The translations under genes were made by a program, and so were the position numbers. A DNA stretch of 64,000 bases, from the NCBI GenBank assembly GCA_964399635.1, contig CAYNRU010000004.1, positions 12,039 to 76,038 on the forward strand. The letters run 5' to 3'. Position 1 is the first letter of the stretch; each line of letters begins with the position of its first letter. This DNA comes from UBA4615 sp964399635 (GTDB lineage: Bacteria > Pseudomonadota > Gammaproteobacteria > Burkholderiales > Burkholderiaceae_E). This document shows, piece after piece, positions 32,712 to 41,549 of this stretch. A model generated the notes under the pieces. That model saw only the letters and a program-made list of their open reading frames with translations. It had not been told where the DNA came from and searched no databases.

Positions 32712-34208
32712 ATGCCCCTCTCCCCCCTTCTCGCCGCGGTCGACCTCGGCTCGAACAGCTTTCGCCTGGTGATCGGCAAGGTCGAGACGACCTCGCTCGG
32801 CGACCAGATCCGGCCCGTCGACCAGATCAAGGAAACCGTGCGCCTGGCGGCCGGGCTGGGCGAGGGCGGCACGCTCACCCAGACGGCACAGGACCGCGCG
32901 GTGGCGGCGCTGCAGCGCTTCGGGGAGCGGCTGCGGTCCTTCCGGCCCGACGCGGTGCGGGCGGTGGCGACCAACACCTTCCGGGTCGCGCGCGACGCAC
33001 TCATCTTCCTCGACCGCGCGCAGGACGCGCTCGGCTTTCCGATCGAGGTGATCGCCGGACGCGAGGAGGCCCGCCTGATCTACCTCGGCGCGGCGCACAC
33101 CCTGCCCACCGACGGCCGCCGCCGGCTGGTGATCGACATCGGCGGGGGCTCGACCGAATGCATCGTCGGCACCGACTACCGCAGCGAGATCCTGGAGTCG
33201 GTCCCGGTGGGCTGCGTGAGCCTCTCGCAGCGCTTTTTCCCCGACGGCGCGGTCGACCGCGACGCCTTCGAGGCCGCGCGGCTCGCCTGCCGGGACGCGC
33301 TGTCGCCCATCGCCGCGCGCTACCGCGGGGCCGGTTGGCGTGACGCGATCGGCACCTCCGGCACCGCCAAGGCGCTGTGGCAGCTGGCCCAGGCCAACCT
33401 CGGCGAGACGCGGCTGACCGCCGACAGCCTGGACGCACTCGCTGCGATGATGACGAGGGCCGGCCACGTCGACCGCCTGCGCCTCGACGGGCTCAAGCCC
33501 GACCGTCGCCCGGTGCTGCCCGGCGGGCTCGCGATGATGGGCGCGGCCTTCGAGGAGTTCGGCATCGACGCGCTCGACTACTGCGACGGCGCGCTGCGCG
33601 AAGGCGTGCTCTACGACCTGCTCGGCCGGACCACCGGCGCCGACATGCGCGAGGTGACGGTCGCGCAAATGATCCGCCGCCACGGGCTCGACGAGCGCCA
33701 CGGCGGGGCCGTCGCACAGCTCGCGACGGCGTTGTATCTCGACGCGGCGCGCGGCCCCGAGGAGGAGGTCGCGGCCGGCGGGCGGCTGATCGCATGGGCA
33801 GCCAAGCTGCGCGAGACCGGCCTGTCGATCTCGCCCGCCGACTTCCACAAGCACGGCGGCTACATCCTCGAGCACTGCGACATGCCCGGCTTCTCGGAGG
33901 ACGAGCAGCGGCGCATCGCCGCGCTGGTGCTGGGCCAGACCGGCGGACTGACCAAGCTCAGGCCCTTGCTGGCCGAGCCCGACGACTGGCTGCGGATGCT
34001 CGCGCTGCGCCTGTCGGTGATCTTCCACCGGCGCCGCGACGGCCAGATCCCGCCCTGGGTCAAGCTGCGGATCAAGCCCGCCGGCGCGCGCATCGAGCTG
34101 CCCGTGAGCTGGGTGGCCGAGCATCCGCTGACCGACCAGTCGCTGCGCTCCGAGAGCGCCGAATGGGCCAAGAACGGCCCCTGGACGCTCGCCTACCTGA
34201 CCAGCTGA
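32712..34208 (+). CDS. ppx: Exopolyphosphatase (Ppx/GppA family)
   Basis: It removes terminal phosphates from polyphosphate or converts pppGpp. The 498-residue protein has the ASKHA phosphate-1 motif AAVDLGSNSFRLVIGKV at its start, GREEARLIYLGAAHTLP, the second phosphate motif VIDIGGGSTECIVG near residue 140, and GTSGTAKALWQLA. A C-terminal helical domain from about residue 310 completes the long form seen in beta- and gammaproteobacteria. The divergent partner is ppk1, a common arrangement. Confidence 0.93.
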   Translation: MPLSPLLAAVDLGSNSFRLVIGKVETTSLGDQIRPVDQIKETVRLAAGLGEGGTLTQTAQDRAVAALQRFGERLRSFRPDAVRAVATNTFRVARDALIFLDRAQDALGFPIEVIAGREEARLIYLGAAHTLPTDGRRRLVIDIGGGSTECIVGTDYRSEILESVPVGCVSLSQRFFPDGAVDRDAFEAARLACRDALSPIAARYRGAGWRDAIGTSGTAKALWQLAQANLGETRLTADSLDALAAMMTRAGHVDRLRLDGLKPDRRPVLPGGLAMMGAAFEEFGIDALDYCDGALREGVLYDLLGRTTGADMREVTVAQMIRRHGLDERHGGAVAQLATALYLDAARGPEEEVAAGGRLIAWAAKLRETGLSISPADFHKHGGYILEHCDMPGFSEDEQRRIAALVLGQTGGLTKLRPLLAEPDDWLRMLALRLSVIFHRRRDGQIPPWVKLRIKPAGARIELPVSWVAEHPLTDQSLRSESAEWAKNGPWTLAYLTS

Positions 34209-34227
34209 GCGCGCGAGCGGGCGGCGC

Positions 34228-34485
34228 TCAGCCGCCGGGCTCGCGCTGCAGGCGCTCGTACTTGACCAGCAGCTGCTCGCGCGTCTCGGCGTGCGCCGGA
34301 TCCAGCGGGATGCACGCCACCGGACAGACCTGCTGGCACTGCGGCTCGTCGAAGTGCCCGACGCATTCTGTGCAGCGGCCCGGGTCGATCACGTAGATCT
34401 CCGGGCCCATCGAGATCGCGCCGTTGGGGCACTCGGGCTCGCAGACGTCGCAGTTGATGCACTCGTCGGTGATGATCAGGGCCAT
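34228..34485 (-). CDS. 2[4Fe-4S] ferredoxin, YfhL-like
   Basis: An 85-residue electron carrier. The first cluster motif is CINCDVCEPECP near residue 9; the second is CTECVGHFDEPQCQQVCPVAC, written here as C-x2-C-x8-C-x3-C, with the longer spacing typical of the YfhL/Alvin-type ferredoxins of proteobacteria. A short charged helix closes the protein. It is downstream of coaD on the same strand, 37 bases away. This gene order (rsmD, coaD, ferredoxin) is common in Burkholderiales. Confidence 0.92.
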   Translation of the reverse strand: MALIITDECINCDVCEPECPNGAISMGPEIYVIDPGRCTECVGHFDEPQCQQVCPVACIPLDPAHAETREQLLVKYERLQREPGG

Positions 34486-34522
34486 CTGCGATGTCCCCGC
34501 TCACACGCGACGCGTGGCCGTA

Positions 34523-35023
34523 TCAGGAGGTAGGCCTGCCACCCATCTGCTCCAGCTTCTTCTTGAGCCACACCTCGACCGAAGGGAACACGAACTTGCT
34601 GACGTCGCCGCCGAAGATCGCGATCTCGCGCACCAGCGTGCCCGAGATGAACTGGTACTGATCGGTGGGCGTCATGAAGATGGTCTCGACGTCGGGCAGC
34701 AGGTAGCGGTTCATGCCCGCCATCTGGAACTCGTACTCGAAGTCGGCCACGGCGCGCAGACCGCGCACGATGACGTCGGCGTTCTTGCTGCGCACGAAGT
34801 CGCTGAGCAGCCCCGAAAAGCCTGCGACTTCGACGTTGGGGTACGCGCTGAGCACCTCCCTGGCGATGGCGATGCGCTCTTCCTGCGTGAAGAAGGGCTT
34901 CTTGGAGCGGCTGTCGGCCACACCGATCACCAGCCGCCCGAAGGTCTTGGCGGCACGCCGCGCGATGTCCTCGTGCCCGCGGGTCAATGGATCGAAGGTT
35001 CCGGGGTAGACGGCGATGGCCAT
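34523..35023 (-). CDS. coaD: Phosphopantetheine adenylyltransferase
   Basis: Fourth step of CoA synthesis: ATP plus 4'-phosphopantetheine gives dephospho-CoA. The 166-residue protein has the nucleotidyltransferase motif YPGTFDPLTRGHEDIARR at residues 6-23, the SKKPFFTQEERIAIA segment, VRGLRAVADFEYEFQMAGMN, and FISGTLVREIAIFGGDVSKF. The ATG is two bases past the rsmD stop, so the two are coupled. Its length is normal; the final 15 residues are basic. Confidence 0.95.
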   Translation of the reverse strand: MAIAVYPGTFDPLTRGHEDIARRAAKTFGRLVIGVADSRSKKPFFTQEERIAIAREVLSAYPNVEVAGFSGLLSDFVRSKNADVIVRGLRAVADFEYEFQMAGMNRYLLPDVETIFMTPTDQYQFISGTLVREIAIFGGDVSKFVFPSVEVWLKKKLEQMGGRPTS

Positions 35024-35025
35024 CG

Positions 35026-35709
35026 TCAGGCTCCAGGGGGCCGGTTGGGGAGGAGCAGCAGATGATAATGGACATGCCCGGCCTTGTTGGCGCGATGCGC
35101 CTGCAGGCCGGGCAGCGCGGACAGCGGCGGCGCATCGGGCGACAGCGCGGTCGCCGACTCGACGTAGAGCGCGCCGCCCGGCGCGAGCACCGCGGCCAGG
35201 CGCGGCATCACGCGGGCGAGCTCGGCGCCGTCGAAGGGCGGGTCGAGGAACACCAGGTCGAACTGCTCGCCGCTGCGGGCGAGCCACGCGAAGGCGTCGC
35301 CCTGCACCACCTCGACCTGCGCGGCCCCGAGCCGTGCCTTCACGGCGCGCAGCGCATCGGCGGCGCGCGGTTCGCGCTCGACGAGCACGACGCGCGCCGC
35401 GCCTCGCGAGGCCGCCTCGAAGCCGAGCGCGCCGCTGCCCGCGTAGAGGTCGAGGCAGCGCCAACCGGTGAGGTCCTGGCCCAGCCAGTTGAACAGCGTC
35501 TCGCGCACGCGGTCGGGCGTGGGGCGCAGCCCGGGCAGGTCGGCCACCGCGAGCGGGGTGCGCTTCCACTGGCCGCCGATGATGCGCACCTTCGCCGGGG
35601 GCGTGCCGCGGCCGCCGCCCAGGGGCCTGCGGGCCGCGCCGGCCGGCGCGGGCGCGGCATCGGGCCGCGCGGCGCCGCGCCTCGTGCCACGCTCAGGGCG
35701 GGGCTTCAC
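35026..35709 (-). CDS. rsmD: 16S rRNA (guanine966-N2)-methyltransferase
   Basis: It methylates G966 of 16S rRNA with S-adenosylmethionine. The sequence KVRIIGGQWKRTPLAV and PTPDRVRETLFNWLG is diagnostic; the SAM-binding LDLYAGSGALGFEAASRG and the catalytic LDPPFD (near residue 160) follow. The frame opens at a GTG (35709) inside the end of the upstream protease gene, a 17-base overlap; about 40 low-complexity residues precede the core, so a later start is possible. Operon with coaD. Confidence 0.92.
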   Translation of the reverse strand: MKPRPERGTRRGAARPDAAPAPAGAARRPLGGGRGTPPAKVRIIGGQWKRTPLAVADLPGLRPTPDRVRETLFNWLGQDLTGWRCLDLYAGSGALGFEAASRGAARVVLVEREPRAADALRAVKARLGAAQVEVVQGDAFAWLARSGEQFDLVFLDPPFDGAELARVMPRLAAVLAPGGALYVESATALSPDAPPLSALPGLQAHRANKAGHVHYHLLLLPNRPPGA

Positions 35710-37066
35710 CGGCCCCCACCACCACCGTGACCAGCCGGTCCGGCGCGATCTTGCGCTGGAACGCCTCGCGGACCTGCCGCGTGTCGACCCGCTCGACCTG
35801 GTCGGTCCAGCGCTCGAGATAGTCCAGCGGCAGCCGATACCAGCCGATGTTGGCGAGGTTGTCGAGGATCTTGCGGTTGGAGTCGATCCGCAGCGCGAAG
35901 CCGCCCACCAGGTTCTGCTTGGCCGCGGTGAGCTCGGCCTCGGTCGGACCTTCGCGCACGAAGCGGGCGACGGTCTCGCGGACCACCTTCAGGGCCTCCT
36001 CGGTCTGCGCCTTCTGCGTCTGCAGCCCGACCGCGAACGGCCCGGGCTGGAGCATCGGCGAGAAGTAGGCATAGACGCTGTAGGCGAGGCCGCGCTTCTC
36101 GCGGACCTCCGCGGTGAGCCGGGACACGAAACCACCGCCGCCGAGCACGTAGTTGCCCACGAAGAGCGGGAAGTAGTCCGGATCGCCACGCGCGAGGGCC
36201 GGCGTGCCCATCAGGATGTGGCTCTGCGTGGCCGGGTGCGGGATGCGCCGGTCGACCGCCGGCGGCGCCTCGACCGCGGGCATCGCGGCCGGCGCCTCGC
36301 CGGCAGGCAGCCCGGCGGTCAGGCGCTCGGCGATCGACTCGGCCTCGGCCCGGGTGACCGCCCCGATCATCGACACCACGGCCCGGTCGGCACCGAAGCG
36401 GCGGCGATGGAAGTCGACCAGGTCAGCCCGCTCGATCCTGGCCACTGACTCCGGATCGGGCTCGCGGCCATAAGGGTGGGTCGGGTACAGGAGCTCGGAG
36501 AAGGTGCGCTGCGCGATGGCGTCGGGGCGGGTCTGCGCCTCGCGCAGGGCCTGGATCGAGCGCTCGCGCTCGCGGGCGAGCGGCTCGGCCGGGAAGGTCG
36601 GGCGCGACACGATGCGCGCGATCAGGTCGATGGCGGCGTCGCGCTCGCGCGGGCTGGTCAGCGTGCGCAGCGAGACGCTTGCACGATCGTCGCCGGCGCC
36701 CCCGCCGCGGCTGGCGCCGATGTCGGCGAAGCGCTCGGCGAGCGCCGCCTCGTCGAGGCCCTCGACGCCGCGCGCGAGCATGCCCGCGGTCATCGAGGCG
36801 AGCCCGGACTTGCCCGGCGGGTCGTGGCGCGAGCCGGCGTCGAAGTCGACGCTCAGGTCGAGCATGGGGATCGCGTCGGCGCGGACGAAGTAGACACGCG
36901 CGCCGCGCGCGGTGGTCCAGTGCTCGATCGGGAGTACGGCCGACGCGAGCGAGGACCACAGGCCGAGGGCGAGCGCCGCGAGGAGCGCCGCCACGGCGCG
37001 CGCGCGTGAGGCCACGGCGGCGCGGCCGGGCAGGCCGCGCGCGGGAAGGAGTGCGTCGGGGGTCAT
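35693..37066 (-). CDS. M16-family peptidase, non-catalytic partner subunit
   Basis: A 457-residue periplasmic protein with a signal anchor (ALLAALALGLWSSLASA). It has the inverzincin fold of M16 proteases but the HxxEH zinc motif is absent in the first domain (the equivalent place reads SGLASMTAGMLARG). The C-terminal domain keeps EVREKRGLAYSVYAYFSP, the conserved Arg-Tyr substrate motif. It pairs with the active subunit encoded four bases upstream, like the alpha/beta pairs of mitochondrial processing peptidase and PqqL-type systems. The function is probably peptide turnover in the envelope. Confidence 0.88.
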   Translation of the reverse strand: MTPDALLPARGLPGRAAVASRARAVAALLAALALGLWSSLASAVLPIEHWTTARGARVYFVRADAIPMLDLSVDFDAGSRHDPPGKSGLASMTAGMLARGVEGLDEAALAERFADIGASRGGGAGDDRASVSLRTLTSPRERDAAIDLIARIVSRPTFPAEPLARERERSIQALREAQTRPDAIAQRTFSELLYPTHPYGREPDPESVARIERADLVDFHRRRFGADRAVVSMIGAVTRAEAESIAERLTAGLPAGEAPAAMPAVEAPPAVDRRIPHPATQSHILMGTPALARGDPDYFPLFVGNYVLGGGGFVSRLTAEVREKRGLAYSVYAYFSPMLQPGPFAVGLQTQKAQTEEALKVVRETVARFVREGPTEAELTAAKQNLVGGFALRIDSNRKILDNLANIGWYRLPLDYLERWTDQVERVDTRQVREAFQRKIAPDRLVTVVVGAGEAPP

Positions 37067-37069
37067 GCG

Positions 37070-38503
37070 TCAGTGCCTCAGGCCGGGTGCCGCGGCCGCC
37101 GGCGCGCGCTTGTCGCCGATCGGCTGCGGCACCAGGGTGGCCACGGTGAGCGCGTCGTCGCCGAAGTACTTGCCGGCGACCGCCCTGACCTCGTCGACCG
37201 TCACCGAGCGGACCTTCTCGAGGATCCGGTCGGCGTCGCGGTGGGACAGCCCCACGATCTCCAGACCCGCCAGCTCCATCGCCTGCGCGAACACCGAGTC
37301 GCGCTTGTAGACCTGTTGCGCGACGTACTGGACCTTGACCCGGTCGAGCTCGGCCTGCGGCACGCCGTCCCTGGCGATCCGCGCGATCTCCGCGCGCATG
37401 GCGCGCTCGACCTCGTCGGTGCTCCGGCCCTCGGCGGGCGTGCCGTCGAGGATGAACACCGCTGGCCCGCGCTGGGTCATGTCGTAGCCGGCACCGGCAC
37501 GGTTGGCCACCCGCGAGCCGCGCACGATCTCGCGCGTGAAGCGGGTGCTCTCGCCGCCGTCGAGCAGCGTCGAGAGCAGCTCGAGCGCATAGGGCTCGCG
37601 GTCACCGTCGACGCTCTCCAGCCTGGGCACGCGGAACGCCATCGACACGTAGGGGTTCTCGGCGGGCGCCTTGACCAGCAGGCGGCGCAGGCCAAGCTGC
37701 GGTGGCTCGGTCTGCGGCTTGCGGGCCGGCAGCGCGCGCGCCGGGAAGCGGCCGTAGGTCTGCTCGGCGAGCTTCATCACCGCGTCCGGGTCGACGTCAC
37801 CGGCGACCACCAGGATGGCGTTGGACGGCGAGTACCAGGTGTCGTACCAGTCCCGCGCGTCCTCGACCGTCATCGACTGGAGGTCGCTCATCCAGCCGAC
37901 CACCGGACGACCGTACGGATGCGCGATGAAGACCGCTGCGTTCAGCTGCTCGTAGAGGAGCGCGCTCGCGCGGTCCTCGGTGCGCAGCCGGCGCTCCTCC
38001 ATCACCACGCGGATCTCCTTGGCGAACTCGTCGGCCGACAGCTGCAGGTTGGCCATGCGATCGGACTCGAGCGACATCACCTCGGCGAGCCGCGACTTGT
38101 GGACCTGCTGGTAGTAGCCGGTGTAGTCGCGCGAGGTGAAGGCGTTCTCGCGCCCGCCCATCGCGGCCACGCGGCGCGAGAACTCGCCCGGCGCGAGCGT
38201 CTTCGTGCCCTTGAACATCATGTGCTCGAGCACGTGCGCAACGCCGGTGCGGCCGTTGACTTCGTCGATGGAGCCCGCGCGGTACCAGACCATGTGCGCG
38301 ACGGTGGGCGCGCGGTCGTCGCGCTTGATCAGCACCTTCATGCCATTGGACAGCATCCGCTCGACGGCCTGCGCGCCGGCCGCGACGCCGGGCGACGCCG
38401 ACTGGGACCAGGAGGGGGAGGCCGCGACGCCCAGCGCCAGCCCGGCGACGGCGATGCGGGCAATCAGGCGGGCGACGGCCCGTCGCACGGAAAGGAGGGT
38501 CAT
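37070..38503 (-). CDS. M16-family zinc peptidase, catalytic subunit
   Basis: A 477-residue secreted zinc protease. After a signal peptide (ARIAVAGLALGVAASPSWSQ), the HxxEH motif appears as HVLEHMMFKGT, with His90, Glu93 and His94; the third ligand Glu is about 77 residues on, in the EEFAKEIRVVMEERR-like helix. The second domain is complete. It forms an operon with the non-catalytic M16 gene, rsmD and coaD, and is divergent from ftsY, an arrangement common in Burkholderiales. Confidence 0.9.
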   Translation of the reverse strand: MTLLSVRRAVARLIARIAVAGLALGVAASPSWSQSASPGVAAGAQAVERMLSNGMKVLIKRDDRAPTVAHMVWYRAGSIDEVNGRTGVAHVLEHMMFKGTKTLAPGEFSRRVAAMGGRENAFTSRDYTGYYQQVHKSRLAEVMSLESDRMANLQLSADEFAKEIRVVMEERRLRTEDRASALLYEQLNAAVFIAHPYGRPVVGWMSDLQSMTVEDARDWYDTWYSPSNAILVVAGDVDPDAVMKLAEQTYGRFPARALPARKPQTEPPQLGLRRLLVKAPAENPYVSMAFRVPRLESVDGDREPYALELLSTLLDGGESTRFTREIVRGSRVANRAGAGYDMTQRGPAVFILDGTPAEGRSTDEVERAMRAEIARIARDGVPQAELDRVKVQYVAQQVYKRDSVFAQAMELAGLEIVGLSHRDADRILEKVRSVTVDEVRAVAGKYFGDDALTVATLVPQPIGDKRAPAAAAPGLRH

Positions 38504-38582
38504 CGGTGCAGCGTAGAATCAAGGCTGTCCAGTGTACCCCGATGCCGCAAGCCCCCTGCGGCCTGCAGGCGCGCCCCTCCCC

Positions 38583-39923
38583 ATGTTCGGATTCCTTCGC
38601 CGCAAGAAGCAGGTCGAGCCGGCTGCACAGCCCGCCGACGCCGTCGAGCAGGCCGCATCGGCCGACGCGTACGGCGCGACGGCCGGCACGTCTCCCGTCG
38701 TCGCGCAGCCGCAGCCGCCCCTCGCCGCGGGCGCCTCCTCACCGTCGGAGGCGAGCGAGCAGGCGGCGTCCGATGCCGAACTGGAACGCATGCTCGAGCG
38801 CGAGGCGCTCGCCGCCGCGCCGGACGCGGGCATCGTGCCGGACGCCGGGCGGATCGAGCCGCCGGACGCGCAGCCCGCCGCGCCCGCCGCGAAGGAGCGC
38901 TTCTGGTCCCGATTCATCCCTGGCGGCGCGAGTGCACCGGCGCCCGAGGCGACGCCCGCACCGCTGTCGCCCGACGCCCCGACCGGTGTGGTGCTGGAGC
39001 CCGCCGAGACCGCCGACCGCAAGCCCTGGCTCGCGCGGCTCAAGCAGGGGCTGTCGCGCACCCGCGGCAACCTCGCCGGCCTGTTCATCGGCGTCAAGGT
39101 CGACGAGGCGCTCTTCGAGGATCTCGAGACCGCGCTGCTCAGCAGCGACGCGGGCGTCGAGACGACCCGGTGGCTGCTGGCCGCGCTGCGCGAGCGGGTC
39201 AGGAAGGAGCGGCTCACCGACGGGCAGCAGGTCAAGGCGGCGCTGCGCGCGCTGCTGGTGGAGCTGATGCTGCCGCTCGAGCAGCCGGTCGACATCGACC
39301 GCGCCACGCCGCTGGTGCTGATGATCACGGGCGTCAACGGCGCGGGCAAGACCACCTCGATCGGCAAGCTCGCGCGCCACCTGCGCCGCGAGGGCAAGTC
39401 GGTGCTGCTCGCCGCGGGCGACACCTTCCGCGCGGCGGCCCGCGAGCAGCTCGCGCTCTGGGGCAGCCGCAACGAGGTGGACGTGATCTCGCAGCAGGGC
39501 GGCGACCCCGCGGCGGTCGCCTTCGACGCGGTGGCCGCGGGCCGCGCCCGCGGCACCGGCGTGGTGATGATCGACACCGCGGGCCGGCTGCCCACCCAGC
39601 AGCACCTGATGGACGAGCTGAAGAAGGTGCGGCGCGTGCTCGGCAAGGCGATGGACGGCGCGCCCCACGAGGTGCTGCTGGTGCTGGACGGCAACACCGG
39701 CCAGAACATGCTCGCGCAGGTCCGCGCCTTCGACGACGCGGTGCAGCTCACCGGTCTCATCGTCACAAAGCTCGACGGCACGGCCAAGGGTGGCGCGCTC
39801 GCCGCCCTCGCGCACACGCGGCGCGAGCGGCCGATCCCGGTCTACTTCATCGGCGTGGGCGAAGGCATCGACGACCTCCAGGCCTTCTCGGCCGAGGAGT
39901 TCGCGGGTGCGCTGGTCGACTGA
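38583..39923 (+). CDS. ftsY: Signal recognition particle receptor FtsY
   Basis: The membrane-associated SRP receptor GTPase for co-translational insertion. The 446-residue protein starts MFGFLRRKKQ, has an acidic Ala/Pro-rich A domain to about residue 145, and then the NG domain: GVNGAGKTTSIGKLA (G1), AAGDTFRAAAREQL, MIDTAGRLPTQQHL (G3), and VTKLDGTAKGGAL (G4). GEGIDDLQAFSAEEF ends the protein as usual. Divergent from the M16 protease pair, 79 bases apart, with a TAGAAT element at 38514 that could be a -10 box. Confidence 0.95.
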   Translation: MFGFLRRKKQVEPAAQPADAVEQAASADAYGATAGTSPVVAQPQPPLAAGASSPSEASEQAASDAELERMLEREALAAAPDAGIVPDAGRIEPPDAQPAAPAAKERFWSRFIPGGASAPAPEATPAPLSPDAPTGVVLEPAETADRKPWLARLKQGLSRTRGNLAGLFIGVKVDEALFEDLETALLSSDAGVETTRWLLAALRERVRKERLTDGQQVKAALRALLVELMLPLEQPVDIDRATPLVLMITGVNGAGKTTSIGKLARHLRREGKSVLLAAGDTFRAAAREQLALWGSRNEVDVISQQGGDPAAVAFDAVAAGRARGTGVVMIDTAGRLPTQQHLMDELKKVRRVLGKAMDGAPHEVLLVLDGNTGQNMLAQVRAFDDAVQLTGLIVTKLDGTAKGGALAALAHTRRERPIPVYFIGVGEGIDDLQAFSAEEFAGALVD

Positions 39924-39938
39924 CCCGCGCGCCGCGGC

Positions 39939-41474
39939 TCAGTTCTCGAAGTTGGGGCGCGCGCTGCCGGCCGGGCATGCGGCCAGCAGCGGGCGGTTCG
40001 TCCGCAGCACCGCCGCATCGTCGGCGCGCGGCTCGCGCGAGAAGCCGCAGCCGTAGGTCGGCGTCGCGGTCAGCGCCGCGTCGAGCACCTCGTCGCCGGC
40101 CGGCCGGCGCCCCTCGAGCTGCCACGCGAGCATCGCGTCGAAGCCCTCCTCCTGCTCGCCGAGCGTGAAGTCGCAGTGGCCGGCGCCGCGGATCGCGCGC
40201 TGCACCACCCACTGCGAGGTGCCGGCCGCGTTCGCCCGCTCGCGGTAGCGCTGCTGGTTGCGCCACCACACATAGCTGTCGCCGAGCGTGTGCAGCGTGA
40301 CCACCGGCACCGACACCTGCGCGGGCAGCGTCGGGATCCAGCGCAGACCGTCGGACCGCAGCCGGTTGGCCTGCGGGTCGCGGACGAACCGGAAGGCCGC
40401 GCGGTTCAGCTCGGCCGACGCGGCCGGGTCGGCATCGAAGCGATACACGATGCCGCGTGTGTCGATGCCCTTGCGGTTCAGGATGCCGTCGATCGTGCCG
40501 TCGCGGCCGAAGCCGCCCCAGACGGTCGGCGTGTGGCCCCCGCGCGCGGGCGCCAGCAGGAACGCCGCGTCGAAGCCCGGGCGGTCGCCGCCGCTCAGGT
40601 GGCGGACCACCTGCTTCAGGCGCTCGCCTTCGGGCGTCAGCACGCCGGCGGTCGATCCGTTGGGGAAGGTCGAGAAGTAGCGCGCCTTGAGCTGCGCATC
40701 GAGCGCAGCCCATTCGCCGGGCGCCGACGCCGCGCTCGCGGGCAGACCGGCGAGTTGCTGCACGGCCGACTGGTAGGCCCCGAACCCGTCGAAGATCTCG
40801 ACGTCGGACATCACCCCGCACATGGGCATCGCGGCGTCGTAGCGCACGCGGTTCACCGCGCGGTCCATCGTCTCGCGCTCGACGGCCGCCGCGGCGACGT
40901 GCCCCCCCATCGAGTGGCCGATCACGAAGCGGCGGGTCGGCTCGGCGAGCACGCGGCCGTTCTCGCGGGCGATGCGCGTGAACGCGAGCGCCAGCGCGTT
41001 GGTGTCCTCGACGCCCGCGCGCACGTCGTAGTAGTTGCGCGCGTAGCTCGACGACGCCCAGGCGAAGCCGCGCCCCACCAGGTGACGGCGGATCGTCGGC
41101 GGCGTGACCGTCAGCCGCTCGCCGGTGCCGCGGTAGCCGTGCGCATAGAGCACCAGCATGCCGTTCCAGTTGCGCGGCACCTCGATCTGCCAGCCCGCGC
41201 CGTCGAGCGTGCCGACCCAGCGGTCGGTGTCGAAGCCCTGGAGCGGCAGGAAGGCGCCGTTGCCCCCGCGCTGCGCGGGATCGGTCGCGGTCAGCGTCGC
41301 CCGCAGCCCGGCCTCATCGACCGCGAACCGGCGTCCGTCCTGCGCCCGCGCCTCCTCGGGAGCGCGGGCGAAGGGGCCCGCGCAGCCCGCGAGCGCGAGC
41401 GCGAGCGCGGCGAGGATGGCGCGGGCGGCGGCCGCGACGCGGCGTGGGATCGGGGTCATCGGGAGCGGGGTCAT
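39939..41474 (-). CDS. Alpha/beta-hydrolase-fold lipoprotein
   Basis: A 511-residue lipoprotein esterase-like enzyme. The lipobox is LAGC near residue 31. The nucleophile elbow is FVIGHSMGGHVAAA around residue 185; a loop rich in GGHTPTVWGGFGRDG and a C-terminal IRGAGHCDFTLGEQEEGF, with the likely catalytic His, follow. Cys residues at PMCGVMSD and YGCGFS may form disulfides, as expected outside the cytoplasm. The substrate is unknown; polyester or 3-hydroxyalkanoate oligomer is only a guess. The start codon lies in a 15-bp duplication, so 41474 and 41459 are both possible. Confidence 0.8.
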   Translation of the reverse strand: MTPLPMTPIPRRVAAAARAILAALALALAGCAGPFARAPEEARAQDGRRFAVDEAGLRATLTATDPAQRGGNGAFLPLQGFDTDRWVGTLDGAGWQIEVPRNWNGMLVLYAHGYRGTGERLTVTPPTIRRHLVGRGFAWASSSYARNYYDVRAGVEDTNALALAFTRIARENGRVLAEPTRRFVIGHSMGGHVAAAAVERETMDRAVNRVRYDAAMPMCGVMSDVEIFDGFGAYQSAVQQLAGLPASAASAPGEWAALDAQLKARYFSTFPNGSTAGVLTPEGERLKQVVRHLSGGDRPGFDAAFLLAPARGGHTPTVWGGFGRDGTIDGILNRKGIDTRGIVYRFDADPAASAELNRAAFRFVRDPQANRLRSDGLRWIPTLPAQVSVPVVTLHTLGDSYVWWRNQQRYRERANAAGTSQWVVQRAIRGAGHCDFTLGEQEEGFDAMLAWQLEGRRPAGDEVLDAALTATPTYGCGFSREPRADDAAVLRTNRPLLAACPAGSARPNFEN

Positions 41475-41480
41475 CGGGAG
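41451..41480. repeat. Perfect 15-bp tandem duplication over a start codon
   Basis: The unit CGGGGTCATCGGGAG occurs twice in tandem and each copy carries an in-frame ATG for the lipoprotein hydrolase on the minus strand, giving the N-terminus MTPLPMTPIP. Confidence 0.9.
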
Positions 41481-41549
41481 CGGTCCAGAGGGTCAGGGCG
41501 AGGCGCGTCCGCGGCCCCACGGGCCGCGGCCGGCGCCTTGGCGCAAGGG

